From assembly GCA_036495715.1 (NCBI GenBank), contig DASXML010000077.1, forward strand, positions 1 to 64,000: 64,000 nt of DNA, given 5' to 3'. Origin of the DNA: Scandinavium sp036495715 (GTDB lineage Bacteria; Pseudomonadota; Gammaproteobacteria; Enterobacterales; Enterobacteriaceae). The number at the start of each line of letters is the position of its first letter. Within the stretch, counting starts at the first letter, position 1. The notes under the pieces are model-generated. The model saw nothing but the letters and a program-made list of their open reading frames with translations, was not told where the DNA came from and ran no database searches. Shown here piece by piece: positions 1 through 8,179 of the stretch. A program made the translations under genes and the position numbers.

Positions 1-79
1 TTATTTTCGCTTTTCTCTGTCAGAATTTCCGGAGAAACCCTTCTGACCCGGCGGCTTGCTTGCCGTTGTTCCGTGTCAG

Positions 80-150
80 TGGAGGCGCATTATAGGGAGT
101 TATTCTGAGGTGACAAGAGGAAATTCAAAAAAACTTTCCAACCGTCTCTT
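80..150 (-). promoter_or_regulatory. rRNA operon P1 promoter (rrnB-like)
   Basis: Reading the minus strand there is a -35 TTGTCA (111-116), a 16-bp spacer and a -10 TATAAT (89-94), followed by a GC-rich discriminator. The predicted start is near 80. AT-rich sequence upstream (117-150) fits an UP element. This is the layout of E. coli rrn P1 promoters, and rrnB lies directly downstream of murI in E. coli. The rRNA genes themselves must lie beyond the left edge. P2 and the 16S leader are not in the window. Confidence 0.9.
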
Positions 151-167
151 TTTTACCCAAACGCCTA

Positions 168-1019
168 CTAAACAGACAAATTTTCGAGCCTTTCGAAGCC
201 ATAACGTTGCAAAACGGGGAAAAGTTGCTCAGTTTCCGGCGTCGGCGCCATACAAAAGGCGATATTCGATTCAGATGATTTAGCATCCGGGGCTTCGTGT
301 TCAAGCAACCAGGCCGTACGACGTGCTATCGCCGCACCAGAATCAATCAACCGAGTTCCCTCTGGCAACACTTCCAGCAGTTCGTCCTGCAATAAAGGGA
401 AGTGGGTGCATCCCAGTACGACCGTATCTGGCGGCTCGGGCATTTTCAGCCACGGGCGTAGAATTCGACGCAGCTCGTCCAGCGGTACCGGTTCGCCATG
501 CAGTTTTGCTTCAGCCAGCACGACCAACTCTGCCGAACCCAGCATTTCTATCTGACACTCGTTAGCGAAGCGCTCGATCAATTCACGAGTATAAGGACGC
601 TTTACCGTTCCGCGCGTCGCCAGCAGACCCACTACGCCATTCGCCGTCAGGCGTGCAGCCGGTTTAATCGCTGGAACTACCCCCACCACGGGGAAGGCAA
701 ACTTTTCGCGCAAAGCCGGAAGGGAAACGGTGCTCGCCGTGTTGCAGGCAATAACGGCTAACGCGAGAGGATACCGTGCCTGGACTGCCGTGACGATTTC
801 TAGGACGCGTTCAACAATGAACGCTTCGCTTTTCTCGCCATAAGGAAAGGCAACGTTATCGAAAGCATAGATGTAATGAAGATCCGGCAGCAGGTGCCGA
901 ATCTCATCATAAACCGACAACCCACCGACCCCGGAATCAAAAACCAGGACGGTGGGACGTGGATCAGAAGGTGTAGCTGCCAGACAAGGTGTATTCCCGT
1001 CCTGCAGTTTCGTAGCCAT
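168..1019 (-). CDS. murI: glutamate racemase MurI
   Basis: Cytoplasmic, cofactor-independent racemase that makes D-glutamate from L-glutamate for peptidoglycan synthesis. The 283-residue product matches E. coli MurI almost throughout. The two catalytic cysteines sit in the motifs VIACNTAST and LGCTHFPLL, and the N-terminal FDSGVGG loop is present. The start at 1019 (MATKLQDG) is chosen by homology. The frame is open further upstream, but that stretch encodes nothing conserved. The start lies inside btuB, giving a 56-bp same-strand overlap that suggests translational coupling. The gene is followed by the rrn promoter, as in E. coli. Confidence 0.97.
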   Translation of the reverse strand: MATKLQDGNTPCLAATPSDPRPTVLVFDSGVGGLSVYDEIRHLLPDLHYIYAFDNVAFPYGEKSEAFIVERVLEIVTAVQARYPLALAVIACNTASTVSLPALREKFAFPVVGVVPAIKPAARLTANGVVGLLATRGTVKRPYTRELIERFANECQIEMLGSAELVVLAEAKLHGEPVPLDELRRILRPWLKMPEPPDTVVLGCTHFPLLQDELLEVLPEGTRLIDSGAAIARRTAWLLEHEAPDAKSSESNIAFCMAPTPETEQLFPVLQRYGFERLENLSV

Positions 1020-2820
1020 AAACTGTCTCGTAATCTTTATCGAACAGGTTGGCGATTTTACCACGAACTGTAAGGTGAGAGGTGACAGGATATGAAACTG
1101 CGACATCCCACAGGCTTACACCGCCCATTTTGACGCGCTCTGAGGTGTACGTATTCGGATCGTATGCAACGTCATAACGCGTTCCCAGATAACGGTACGC
1201 AACATTCCAGTCGAGATCCCAAACCTGCCAGTCCAGTTGATACTTCACTTGCTGCTTAGAACGGCGAGCCAGCACTTCATTGGTTTTGGCGTTACGTGGG
1301 TCAACATAGTCGTAAGAAATCTGATGTCCCAGCGGGCCGGTATCAAACTGCGCCGTCGCTTCAACGCCTTTGATGCGCGCTTCACCCACGTTGTAATAAC
1401 GATAGGTATGCGGATCGCTATCAATAAGGTTATCAATGTCGTTACGGTAACCCGTCACGCGCCAGTTAACTGGCCCGCTCAGCCCTTCGAAGCCCCCTTC
1501 CCACTGTTTGCTTTCTTCAGGCTTAAGATCTGGATTACCGTAGGTTGCACTATGAATTTGGCTCATGGTCGGTGCTTTATACGCCGTGCCGTAGGAACCA
1601 ATGATGCGATAGCCGTCAATAAACTCCCACGCCGCGCTGGTTTGCCAGGTGCTGTGGTTTCCGAAATTGGAGTTATCGTCATTACGGGCCGCCGCTTCCA
1701 GCGTCACGCTGTCGAACTGCTGCATAGCAGAAAGGAAGACGCCCGTATTGTGCTGCTCGTAGCCGTTATCCAGATAACCCGTTCCGGCCTGAGTTCTCTG
1801 TTTCTGCCAGTCCACGCCTGCGCCGATATTACCGTGGCCCACGGTAAAGGTATTCAGCCACTGCGCCGTGTACTGCTTCACGTCATCCGTCGTTGCGGAA
1901 GAAGCGTAACGGCCTTTGCTCGGGTCATAGTTCTGATCTTTACTGCGGCCATAACCCGCCACCAGCTGAGACTCATAAAAACCCTGGTGATAGCGCAGGC
2001 CGGTATCCCAGTTCTGGCTATAGAGCTGACGAGTGTCCGGTCGACCATCGACCATGAAATTGGCGTCATAGTGATCGTAGCCGTCATAAGCCGTGCGGTT
2101 GTCGTAGCCAAAGCCACGAACAAAACCGCTCAGGTTATCGGAGAGCTGCTGCTCAACGGAGCCAAACAGCGACTTACTCATAAAACCGTCACGGTCGGGC
2201 TGACGCGGTGCATCTTGTGCATCAATATCGAAACCGCGCGTGTAGGTATAGTTGCCGCCAAGGGTGATTTTGGTTTTATCGTACACCTGCTGGAAAGAAC
2301 CATCGTAGGTTTGATAGCCGTGCGACCCAACGCCCGCTGATATTTCGCCGCCAGGTTTATCACGTCCGGTAATAATGTTGATAACCCCACCAATCGCATC
2401 AGAACCATACAGTGCCGAACGTGGGCCACGGATGTATTCGATACGCTGAACGAGTGAAACGGGGATCTGGCTTAAATCAGGCACATTGCTGATACCTGCC
2501 GTATTCAGCGGGACGCCATCAATGAGCACCAACACATGGCGCGATTCGGTACCGCGTATAAAGGTAGAAGACGTTGAACCCAGGCCACCGCTTTGCGCAA
2601 TGTCTACACCCGGCAACCGCGACATGACGTCAGTAATACTTTGCGCCTGCCAGCGTTCAATATCTTCACGGGTGACAATAGAGGTTGGTGCAAGAACGGT
2701 ATTAACAGGTTGTTGAAAACGATTTGCCGTGACGACCATCGTGTCCGGGTTGCTGTCCTGCGCCCAGCCAGAAAAAGCTGTGACGGAGAGCGCCGTCAGC
2801 AGCGAAGCTTTTTTAATCAT
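964..2820 (-). CDS. btuB: vitamin B12 outer membrane receptor BtuB
   Basis: TonB-dependent outer membrane transporter for cobalamins, 618 residues, with a typical signal peptide (MIKKASLLTA start, cleavage near AWA/GWA-QD). A TonB box DTMVVTA follows, then a plug domain with IRGPRSALYGSDAIGGVINI and a beta-barrel ending in phenylalanine (SYTF). Length and sequence fit E. coli BtuB (614), with divergence concentrated in extracellular loops, as expected of a phage and colicin receptor. The start at 2820 is preferred over an upstream in-frame codon because it begins the signal peptide. Expression should be B12-repressed through the upstream riboswitch. The 3' end overlaps the start of murI. Confidence 0.97.
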   Translation of the reverse strand: MIKKASLLTALSVTAFSGWAQDSNPDTMVVTANRFQQPVNTVLAPTSIVTREDIERWQAQSITDVMSRLPGVDIAQSGGLGSTSSTFIRGTESRHVLVLIDGVPLNTAGISNVPDLSQIPVSLVQRIEYIRGPRSALYGSDAIGGVINIITGRDKPGGEISAGVGSHGYQTYDGSFQQVYDKTKITLGGNYTYTRGFDIDAQDAPRQPDRDGFMSKSLFGSVEQQLSDNLSGFVRGFGYDNRTAYDGYDHYDANFMVDGRPDTRQLYSQNWDTGLRYHQGFYESQLVAGYGRSKDQNYDPSKGRYASSATTDDVKQYTAQWLNTFTVGHGNIGAGVDWQKQRTQAGTGYLDNGYEQHNTGVFLSAMQQFDSVTLEAAARNDDNSNFGNHSTWQTSAAWEFIDGYRIIGSYGTAYKAPTMSQIHSATYGNPDLKPEESKQWEGGFEGLSGPVNWRVTGYRNDIDNLIDSDPHTYRYYNVGEARIKGVEATAQFDTGPLGHQISYDYVDPRNAKTNEVLARRSKQQVKYQLDWQVWDLDWNVAYRYLGTRYDVAYDPNTYTSERVKMGGVSLWDVAVSYPVTSHLTVRGKIANLFDKDYETVYGYETAGREYTLSGSYTF

Positions 2821-2904
2821 TGTTAAAAGCATCCAATAAATAAGACGGATGCCGCTGGTCTCATCAGTAGCTCGCGATGATGAGGATCCCTTGCGACGTA
2901 ATCC

Positions 2905-3066
2905 GGCAGGTCTTCGGGCTAGAAGGCCCCCGAATCAAATCGGGGTAAAGAAATGAGGACTTCCCGCCCATCGGCAGTGTCTGCTTACGCTCTCATTTCG
3001 CCTTACTTTACCGCTGCGCGTCAGCTCCAGATTTACACTGGATTCCCTTTTAACTCACAAGACCGG
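2905..3066 (-). promoter_or_regulatory. cobalamin riboswitch (btuB leader)
   Basis: On the minus strand the btuB leader carries the conserved blocks of the cobalamin aptamer. In order these are GAATCCAGTG (about 3038-3050), GAGCTGACGCGCAGCGGTAA, the B12-box region GACACTGCC (about 2970-2985), and the 3' block AGCCCGAAGACCTGCC (2905-2920). The segment between 2821 and 2904 can pair to form the expression-platform hairpin that hides the btuB ribosome binding site when adenosylcobalamin is bound. The layout and spacing are those of the E. coli btuB leader. Confidence 0.95.
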
Positions 3067-3136
3067 AAACAGGATGCTACATTCAGTTACATACAGATGT
3101 CCAGACTGCTAATCCGCTAATCTCAGCCACAAGGGC

Positions 3137-3170
3137 TGGACATCCTGTGAGCATTCCCTACAATCGCCGC
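3137..3170 (+). promoter_or_regulatory. trmA promoter, rRNA-like
   Basis: A -35-like TGGACA (3137-3142), 16-bp spacer and -10 TACAAT (3159-3164) are followed by a GC-rich discriminator cgccgcg. The 16-bp spacing plus GC discriminator is the design of stringently controlled stable-RNA promoters. E. coli trmA is known to be growth-rate regulated in this way. Assignment is by eye. Confidence 0.7.
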
Positions 3171-3196
3171 GTAATTTTTATCTTTCAGGAAGCATC

Positions 3197-4297
3197 ATGA
3201 CCCCCGAACACCTGCCGACAGAACAGTACGAAGCCCAACTGGCGGAGAAAGTCGTCCGTCTGCAAAGCATGATGGCGCCGCACAATGCGCCCGCTCCGGA
3301 GGTGTTCCGCTCACCTGTTAGTCATTACCGCATGCGTGCAGAGTTCCGCCTGTGGCACGACGATGACGACCTCTACCACATCATCTTCGATCAAGAGACG
3401 AAGCAGCGTATTCGTGTCGATACCTTCCCTGCCGCCAGCGAATTAATTAACGCGCTGATGAAAGCCGTGCTGGAAGGCGTAAAGGGTGAGAAAGTCCTGC
3501 GTCATAAGCTGTTCCAGATTGATTACCTGACGACCAAGAGCAATCAGGCCATCGTTTCTCTTCTTTATCATAAGAAACTGGATGACGAATGGCAGGCTGC
3601 GGCAACCGCGCTGCGCGATGCCCTGCGAGCCGCGAGCCTAAACGTGCATCTGATTGGCCGAGCCACAAAAACCAAAATCGCGTTAGACCAGGATTTCATT
3701 GATGAACGCCTGCTGGTTGGCGACCGTGAAATGATCTACCGCCAGGTAGAAAACAGCTTCACCCAGCCAAACGCAGTGACGAACGTTCACATGCTGGAAT
3801 GGGCGTTGAATGCGACTCAGGGTTCAAAAGGGGATTTGCTGGAGTTGTACTGCGGCAACGGTAACTTCTCGCTGGCGCTGGCGCGTAACTTTGACCGCGT
3901 TTTGGCGACTGAAATCGCGAAACCATCCGTTGCCGCCGCGCAGTACAACATTGCGGCGAACCACATTGATAATGTGCAGATTATCCGCATGTCAGCGGAG
4001 GAATTTACCCAGGCAATGACCGGTGTGCGTGAGTTCAAGCGTTTGCAGGGAATTGATCTGAAGGGCTATCAGTGCGAAACGATTTTCGTCGATCCACCGC
4101 GCAGCGGGCTGGACAGCGAAACGGAGAAAATGGTGCAGGCGTATCCACGCATTCTGTACATTTCCTGTAATCCGGAAACGTTGTGTAAGAATCTGGAAAC
4201 GTTAGGCCAGACGCACAATGTTGAACGTCTGGCGCTGTTCGATCAGTTCCCGTACACCCATCATATGGAGTGTGGTGTCTGGCTGACGAAGAAGTAA
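3197..4297 (+). CDS. trmA: tRNA (uracil-54-C5)-methyltransferase TrmA
   Basis: SAM-dependent enzyme that makes ribothymidine at position 54 of tRNA T-loops. It is 366 residues, exactly the E. coli length. The SAM-binding motif LLELYCGNGNFSLALA is followed by IFVDPPRSG. The nucleophile cysteine is in YISCNPETLC (C324 by E. coli numbering, no indels) and the general base is the glutamate of HHMECGVW (E358). Divergent from btuB, whose riboswitch region shares the intergenic space. A good Shine-Dalgarno (tcAGGAagc) precedes the ATG. Confidence 0.98.
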   Translation: MTPEHLPTEQYEAQLAEKVVRLQSMMAPHNAPAPEVFRSPVSHYRMRAEFRLWHDDDDLYHIIFDQETKQRIRVDTFPAASELINALMKAVLEGVKGEKVLRHKLFQIDYLTTKSNQAIVSLLYHKKLDDEWQAAATALRDALRAASLNVHLIGRATKTKIALDQDFIDERLLVGDREMIYRQVENSFTQPNAVTNVHMLEWALNATQGSKGDLLELYCGNGNFSLALARNFDRVLATEIAKPSVAAAQYNIAANHIDNVQIIRMSAEEFTQAMTGVREFKRLQGIDLKGYQCETIFVDPPRSGLDSETEKMVQAYPRILYISCNPETLCKNLETLGQTHNVERLALFDQFPYTHHMECGVWLTKK

Positions 4298-4304
4298 TTC
4301 CTTT

Positions 4305-4371
4305 GTAGGCCGGATAAGCGCAACGCCATCCGGCAAAATGGCAGATGGTGCTACGCTTGCCTGCCCTACAA
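4305..4371. repeat. REP/BIME pair
   Basis: An imperfect palindromic REP unit, gtaggccggataagcg...cgccatccggc (4305-4334), is followed by a second inverted unit ending in cctgccctaca. It lies between the convergent trmA and yijD genes, the usual REP position. Confidence 0.85.
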
Positions 4372-4378
4372 AAAACTT

Positions 4379-4738
4379 TTACTCGGCGATTTCCGCTTTG
4401 CGGTTACGCATCCGATAGCCAATCCAGAACACCATAATCACCGACAGAACCGCCGGGAAGAAGTTCGAGCCGATATCCGGGTATTCCGCACGTACCACGG
4501 TGCTGTAAACGAGGACACCCAAAATAAAGCAAGCGGCAGCAAGCCCTGGCAAACCCACCGGCATGGTACGATTTTGGTAACGTTGATGCAGACAGTACAC
4601 CGTCAGCACCAGCGCAATAAGAGGGAATACGGTAAAGGGAACAATCGAGCTAAACAGCGCTGCAAATGCCCCGTTAATGGATAAACCAGCGATCAGCGCC
4701 AGCAACAACGTACCTCTGTCTTGACCTGTCTGTTTCAT
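4379..4738 (-). CDS. yijD: inner membrane protein YijD (DUF1422)
   Basis: Small membrane protein of 119 residues, the same length as E. coli YijD, function not established. Hydrophobic stretches at roughly residues 10-32, 33-50, 64-82 and 90-108 suggest four transmembrane helices. The C-terminus is charged (RNRKAEIAE). It lies 15 bp downstream of fabR on the same strand and so is very likely in the fabR operon, which hints at a membrane-lipid-related role. That is inference from context only. Confidence 0.93.
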   Translation of the reverse strand: MKQTGQDRGTLLLALIAGLSINGAFAALFSSIVPFTVFPLIALVLTVYCLHQRYQNRTMPVGLPGLAAACFILGVLVYSTVVRAEYPDIGSNFFPAVLSVIMVFWIGYRMRNRKAEIAE

Positions 4739-4753
4739 TGCTATTCCTTCACG

Positions 4754-5386
4754 TTATTCGGAATGATGAGTCATCTTCTCTTGTTCACGGCGATACCAGT
4801 AATACGCACCCTTGGAAATCATCCGCAGTTGCAGTACCAGTCGCTCTTCTAATTGCCGACGCTGTTCAGGGCCGACATCCAATACCTCCGCGCCTGCACT
4901 GAATACGATGGTCACCATCGCTTCGGCTTGTGCCTCAGTAAAAGCACGCGGCATGTGGTTTTCGATTTCCAGATAATCTGCAAGTTCCGCAATAAAGTGC
5001 TGAATTTCGCGCGCAACGGCGGCACGAAATGCCGCAGATGTTCCGGAGCGTTCACGTAACAGCAAACGAAATGCGTTCGGATTGTTACCGATAAATTCCA
5101 TAAAGGTCGACACAGACGTACGGATAACGCTGCCACCTTTAGCAATACGTTGACGCGCCTGGCGCATCAACTGACGCAACATCAGGCCACTTTCATCGAC
5201 CATGGTCAGGCCGAGTTCATCCACATCGCGGAAATGACGATAGAAGGAGGTTGGCGCAATTCCCGCCTCGCGCGCCACTTCACGCAAGCTGAGGCTGGCA
5301 AAACTTCGTTCAGCACTCAGTTGACTGAATGCGGCTTCTACCAGCGAACGCCGGGTTTTTTCTTTTTGTTGCGCTCTAACGCCCAT
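4754..5386 (-). CDS. fabR: TetR-family repressor FabR
   Basis: Transcriptional repressor of unsaturated fatty acid synthesis (fabA, fabB in E. coli), responding to the saturated/unsaturated acyl balance. The product is 210 residues. The N-terminal TetR helix-turn-helix (about residues 25-50, LSLREVAREAGIAPTSFYRH) is nearly identical to E. coli. The C-terminal ligand domain ends in an arginine-rich helix. The ATG at 5386 (MGVRAQQKEK) is preferred over an in-frame GTG one codon upstream, matching the usual annotation. Divergent from sthA. Confidence 0.95.
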   Translation of the reverse strand: MGVRAQQKEKTRRSLVEAAFSQLSAERSFASLSLREVAREAGIAPTSFYRHFRDVDELGLTMVDESGLMLRQLMRQARQRIAKGGSVIRTSVSTFMEFIGNNPNAFRLLLRERSGTSAAFRAAVAREIQHFIAELADYLEIENHMPRAFTEAQAEAMVTIVFSAGAEVLDVGPEQRRQLEERLVLQLRMISKGAYYWYRREQEKMTHHSE

Positions 5387-5586
5387 CACAATGTCTGAAT
5401 CCTTCCATCTGCCTTATCGGCACTATACCAGAGATTAAAACTAATCTGTTTGAGGTGGTTTGTGAATGATTGTTTACGCGCGGTTTGTGCTCTCCCGCGC
5501 GAAAAAAGCACAACGATAATTGGGTTATCGGGGTAATGATGTTAGTATTCTGTTGCTTTTATGTATAAGAACAGGTAAGCCTTACC

Positions 5587-6987
5587 ATGCCACACACCTA
5601 CGATTATGATGCAATAGTAATTGGTTCTGGCCCGGGCGGCGAAGGTGCCGCAATGGGGCTGGTTAAGCAAGGAGCCCGCGTCGGCGTTATCGAGCGTTAT
5701 GAAAACGTCGGTGGCGGATGTACCCATTGGGGCACCATCCCATCGAAAGCACTGCGCCACGCCGTTAGCCGTATTATTGAATTCAACCAAAACCCTCTTT
5801 ACAGCGACCACTCCCGACTTCTTCGTTCCTCATTCGCCGACATTCTCAATCATGCTGACAGCGTGATTAACCAGCAAACGCGAATGCGTCAGGGATTCTA
5901 CGAGCGTAACCACTGCGAAATTCTGCAAGGCGATGCCCATTTCGTTGACGAGCACACCGTGGCGCTGAAATGCCATGACGGTTCGGTAGAAACCATCACC
6001 GCAGAGAAATTCGTTATCGCCTGCGGCTCCCGCCCGTATCGCCCCGATGACGTCGATTTCTCGCATCCGCGCGTTTACGACAGCGACTCGATTCTCAGCC
6101 TGCATCATGAACCCCGCCACGTCATTATTTACGGTGCGGGGGTGATCGGCTGCGAATACGCGTCTATCTTCCGTGGAATGGAGGTCAAAGTTGATTTGAT
6201 CAACACCCGCGACCGCCTACTGGCGTTCCTCGATCAGGAAATGTCAGACTCGCTTTCGTACCACTTCTGGAACAGCGGCGTCGTCATTCGCCACAATGAA
6301 GAGTACGAGAAGATTGAAGGCATGGATGACGGGGTGATCATGCACCTGAAGTCCGGCAAGAAGCTCAAAGCCGACTGCCTGCTGTTCGCCAACGGACGTA
6401 CCGGCAACACCGACAGCCTGGCGCTGGAGAATATCGGCCTGCAAACTGACAGTCGTGGACAGCTGAAAGTCAACAGCATGTACCAGACCGCCATTGCGCA
6501 TATTTATGCAGTCGGCGACGTTATCGGTTATCCGAGTCTGGCCTCTGCCGCGTACGATCAGGGCCGTATCGCCGCTCAGGCGATGGTCAAAGGCGAAGCG
6601 ACCGCGCACCTGATTGAAGATATCCCAACCGGCATCTATACCATTCCGGAAATCAGCTCAGTCGGTAAAACCGAACAGCAGCTGACGGCGATGAAAGTGC
6701 CTTACGAAGTGGGACGAGCGCAGTTTAAACACCTCGCGCGGGCGCAAATCGTTGGGATGAACGTCGGCACGCTGAAGATCCTGTTCCATCGGGAAACCAA
6801 GGAAATTTTGGGTATTCACTGCTTTGGCGAGCGCGCGGCCGAAATCATTCACATCGGCCAGGCGATAATGGAGCAAAAAGGTGGCGGTAACACCATTGAG
6901 TACTTCGTTAACACCACCTTTAACTACCCGACGATGGCGGAAGCCTATCGGGTTGCCGCGCTGAACGGCTTAAACCGCCTGTTTTAA
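5587..6987 (+). CDS. sthA: soluble pyridine nucleotide transhydrogenase SthA
   Basis: Cytoplasmic FAD enzyme that moves hydride between NADPH and NAD, chiefly reoxidising excess NADPH. 466 residues, as in E. coli. The N-terminal FAD-binding GSGPGGEGAA loop, a central NAD(P) fold GAGVIGCEYASIF and a C-terminal dimerisation domain are seen. The segment equivalent to the redox-active disulfide of lipoamide dehydrogenases reads GGGCTHWGTIPSK. Only one cysteine remains, as typical of SthA, so this is not a disulfide reductase. The 3' end overlaps the convergent oxyR by 18 bp. Confidence 0.98.
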   Translation: MPHTYDYDAIVIGSGPGGEGAAMGLVKQGARVGVIERYENVGGGCTHWGTIPSKALRHAVSRIIEFNQNPLYSDHSRLLRSSFADILNHADSVINQQTRMRQGFYERNHCEILQGDAHFVDEHTVALKCHDGSVETITAEKFVIACGSRPYRPDDVDFSHPRVYDSDSILSLHHEPRHVIIYGAGVIGCEYASIFRGMEVKVDLINTRDRLLAFLDQEMSDSLSYHFWNSGVVIRHNEEYEKIEGMDDGVIMHLKSGKKLKADCLLFANGRTGNTDSLALENIGLQTDSRGQLKVNSMYQTAIAHIYAVGDVIGYPSLASAAYDQGRIAAQAMVKGEATAHLIEDIPTGIYTIPEISSVGKTEQQLTAMKVPYEVGRAQFKHLARAQIVGMNVGTLKILFHRETKEILGIHCFGERAAEIIHIGQAIMEQKGGGNTIEYFVNTTFNYPTMAEAYRVAALNGLNRLF

Positions 6988-7887
6988 CGGTTTGTCGAAA
7001 TGGCCATCCATCTGCGTACGGATGGCCTCTGCCAGCTGCTCATAGCGGCTGCGCAGCGGTGAACCCGGACGGTAAACCAGCCCAACGGTACGCCGCGGTT
7101 CCGGTTTGATGCACGGTAAATAGACCACACCATCGCGTTTACGCTCAGGTGGCACAGCCAGCGCCGGTAACAGCGTAATACCGCTGCCTGCGGCAACCAT
7201 GTTGCGCAGCGTTTCCAGACTGGTGGCACGGAAATGTGTATCTTCATCCGCGCCTGCTTCAAAGCAGAAGCCCATCGCCTGATCGCGCAAGCAGTGGCCA
7301 TCTTCCAGCATCAGCAGTTTTTCCCCGGCCAGATCGGACATCGGCACGCGGTCGCGGTTCGCCCACGGGTGATTTTCATAGATAGCCAGCATCATCGGTT
7401 CATCAAACAGCGGCACCTCAATAAAGGCTTCACTCTCTTTGACCAACGCCAGAATCGCGCAATCGAGCTTACCGCTGTCGAGTTGCGCCAACAGCTGATG
7501 GGTCTGCGCTTCGTGCAGATACATTTCCAGTTTTGGGAACGTCTGGTGCAGCATCGGAATAATTTGCGGTAACAGATACGGCCCCACGGTCGGGATCAGA
7601 CCGATATGCAGCGGCCCGGACATCGCTTCGCCCTGTTGGCTCGCCATTTCCTTGAGCACTTTGACCTCGCGCAGCACAGTCCGCGCCTGATCCACCAGCA
7701 GCAAACCTGCCTGAGTGAACAGCACTTTACGGCTGGTGCGCTCCAGCAGCATGACGCCCAGCTCATCTTCCAGCTTGCGGATTTGCCCACTCAGCGTTGG
7801 CTGACTGACGTGGCAGGAGTCCGCCGCACGGCGAAAATGACGATGCTCGGCTAACGCCACCAGGTATTCAAGATCACGAATATTCAT
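6970..7887 (-). CDS. oxyR: peroxide-sensing LysR-type regulator OxyR
   Basis: LysR-family activator of the hydrogen peroxide regulon, 305 residues with no indels against E. coli. The N-terminal winged helix-turn-helix (about 1-60) is present. The regulatory domain holds the redox pair in EDGHCLRDQAMGFCFEAG, cysteines nine residues apart (C199 and C208), which form the activating disulfide. It is divergent from the sRNA oxyS and shares an operator with it. Likely targets in this window are oxyS and katG. Its last codons overlap sthA tail to tail. Confidence 0.98.
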   Translation of the reverse strand: MNIRDLEYLVALAEHRHFRRAADSCHVSQPTLSGQIRKLEDELGVMLLERTSRKVLFTQAGLLLVDQARTVLREVKVLKEMASQQGEAMSGPLHIGLIPTVGPYLLPQIIPMLHQTFPKLEMYLHEAQTHQLLAQLDSGKLDCAILALVKESEAFIEVPLFDEPMMLAIYENHPWANRDRVPMSDLAGEKLLMLEDGHCLRDQAMGFCFEAGADEDTHFRATSLETLRNMVAAGSGITLLPALAVPPERKRDGVVYLPCIKPEPRRTVGLVYRPGSPLRSRYEQLAEAIRTQMDGHFDKPLKQAV

Positions 7888-7904
7888 TATTCATCCTCCA
7901 TCGC

Positions 7905-7976
7905 CACGATAGTTCATGGCGATAGATAGCATAGCAATGAACGATTATCCCTATCAAGCCCTGTGGTCAATAATAC
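7905..7976 (+). promoter_or_regulatory. oxyR/oxyS divergent promoter with OxyR operator
   Basis: Repeated ATAG/CTAT quarter-sites lie between the genes (for example atagttcatggcgatagata and the CTAT near 7961). They match the spaced-tetranucleotide OxyR recognition pattern, and the block resembles the E. coli oxyRS operator. A -10 hexamer TAATAC at 7971-7976 is correctly placed for an oxyS start at 7983. OxyR should repress its own gene and activate oxyS from here. Confidence 0.8.
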
Positions 7977-7982
7977 TCCACA

Positions 7983-8094
7983 GAAACGAGGCGGTATCTC
8001 ATTTAACCCTTGAAGCCACCGACCCGTTCAGAGTTTCTCTCTGATATACCTAAAGCCAACGTAACTTTGCGGACCCCGTGGTCCGCTTTTTTTT
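7983..8094 (+). ncRNA. oxyS: oxidative-stress sRNA OxyS
   Basis: The sequence aligns with E. coli OxyS across its length. It has a GAAACG 5' end, the single-stranded run TTTAACCCTTGAAG, a central stem-loop, the linker CTAAAGCCAACGTAACTTTGCGG, and the terminator hairpin GGACC...GGTCC with a T-run (8087-8094). About 104 nt to the base of the terminator. OxyS is a peroxide-induced, Hfq-dependent antisense regulator (fhlA, rpoS and others in E. coli). The central stem-loop is more divergent than the ends. Confidence 0.93.
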
Positions 8095-8098
8095 GCGT

Positions 8099-8120
8099 AA
8101 AAAAACCAGCTCAAGGCTGG
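8099..8120 (-). terminator. argH operon intrinsic terminator
   Basis: On the minus strand a CCAGC/GCTGG stem with a 5-nt loop is followed by seven Ts. It is placed downstream of argH. Confidence 0.8.
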
Positions 8121-8144
8121 CTTTGTATTGGTCGACGGAACGTT

Positions 8145-8174
8145 CCCCGGCGGCGCAACGCTTGCCGGGGCTAC
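8145..8174. repeat. single REP unit
   Basis: The palindrome ccccggcggcgcaacgcttgccggggctac lies just after argH and is typical of a REP sequence. Confidence 0.75.
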
Positions 8175-8179
8175 AGTGT

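Noticed and set aside
1237..2340. Long open frame (367 codons) on the plus strand opposite btuB
   Set aside because: Antisense shadow of a well-conserved gene, with low-complexity Ile/Val/Arg-rich translation and no ribosome site or homology.
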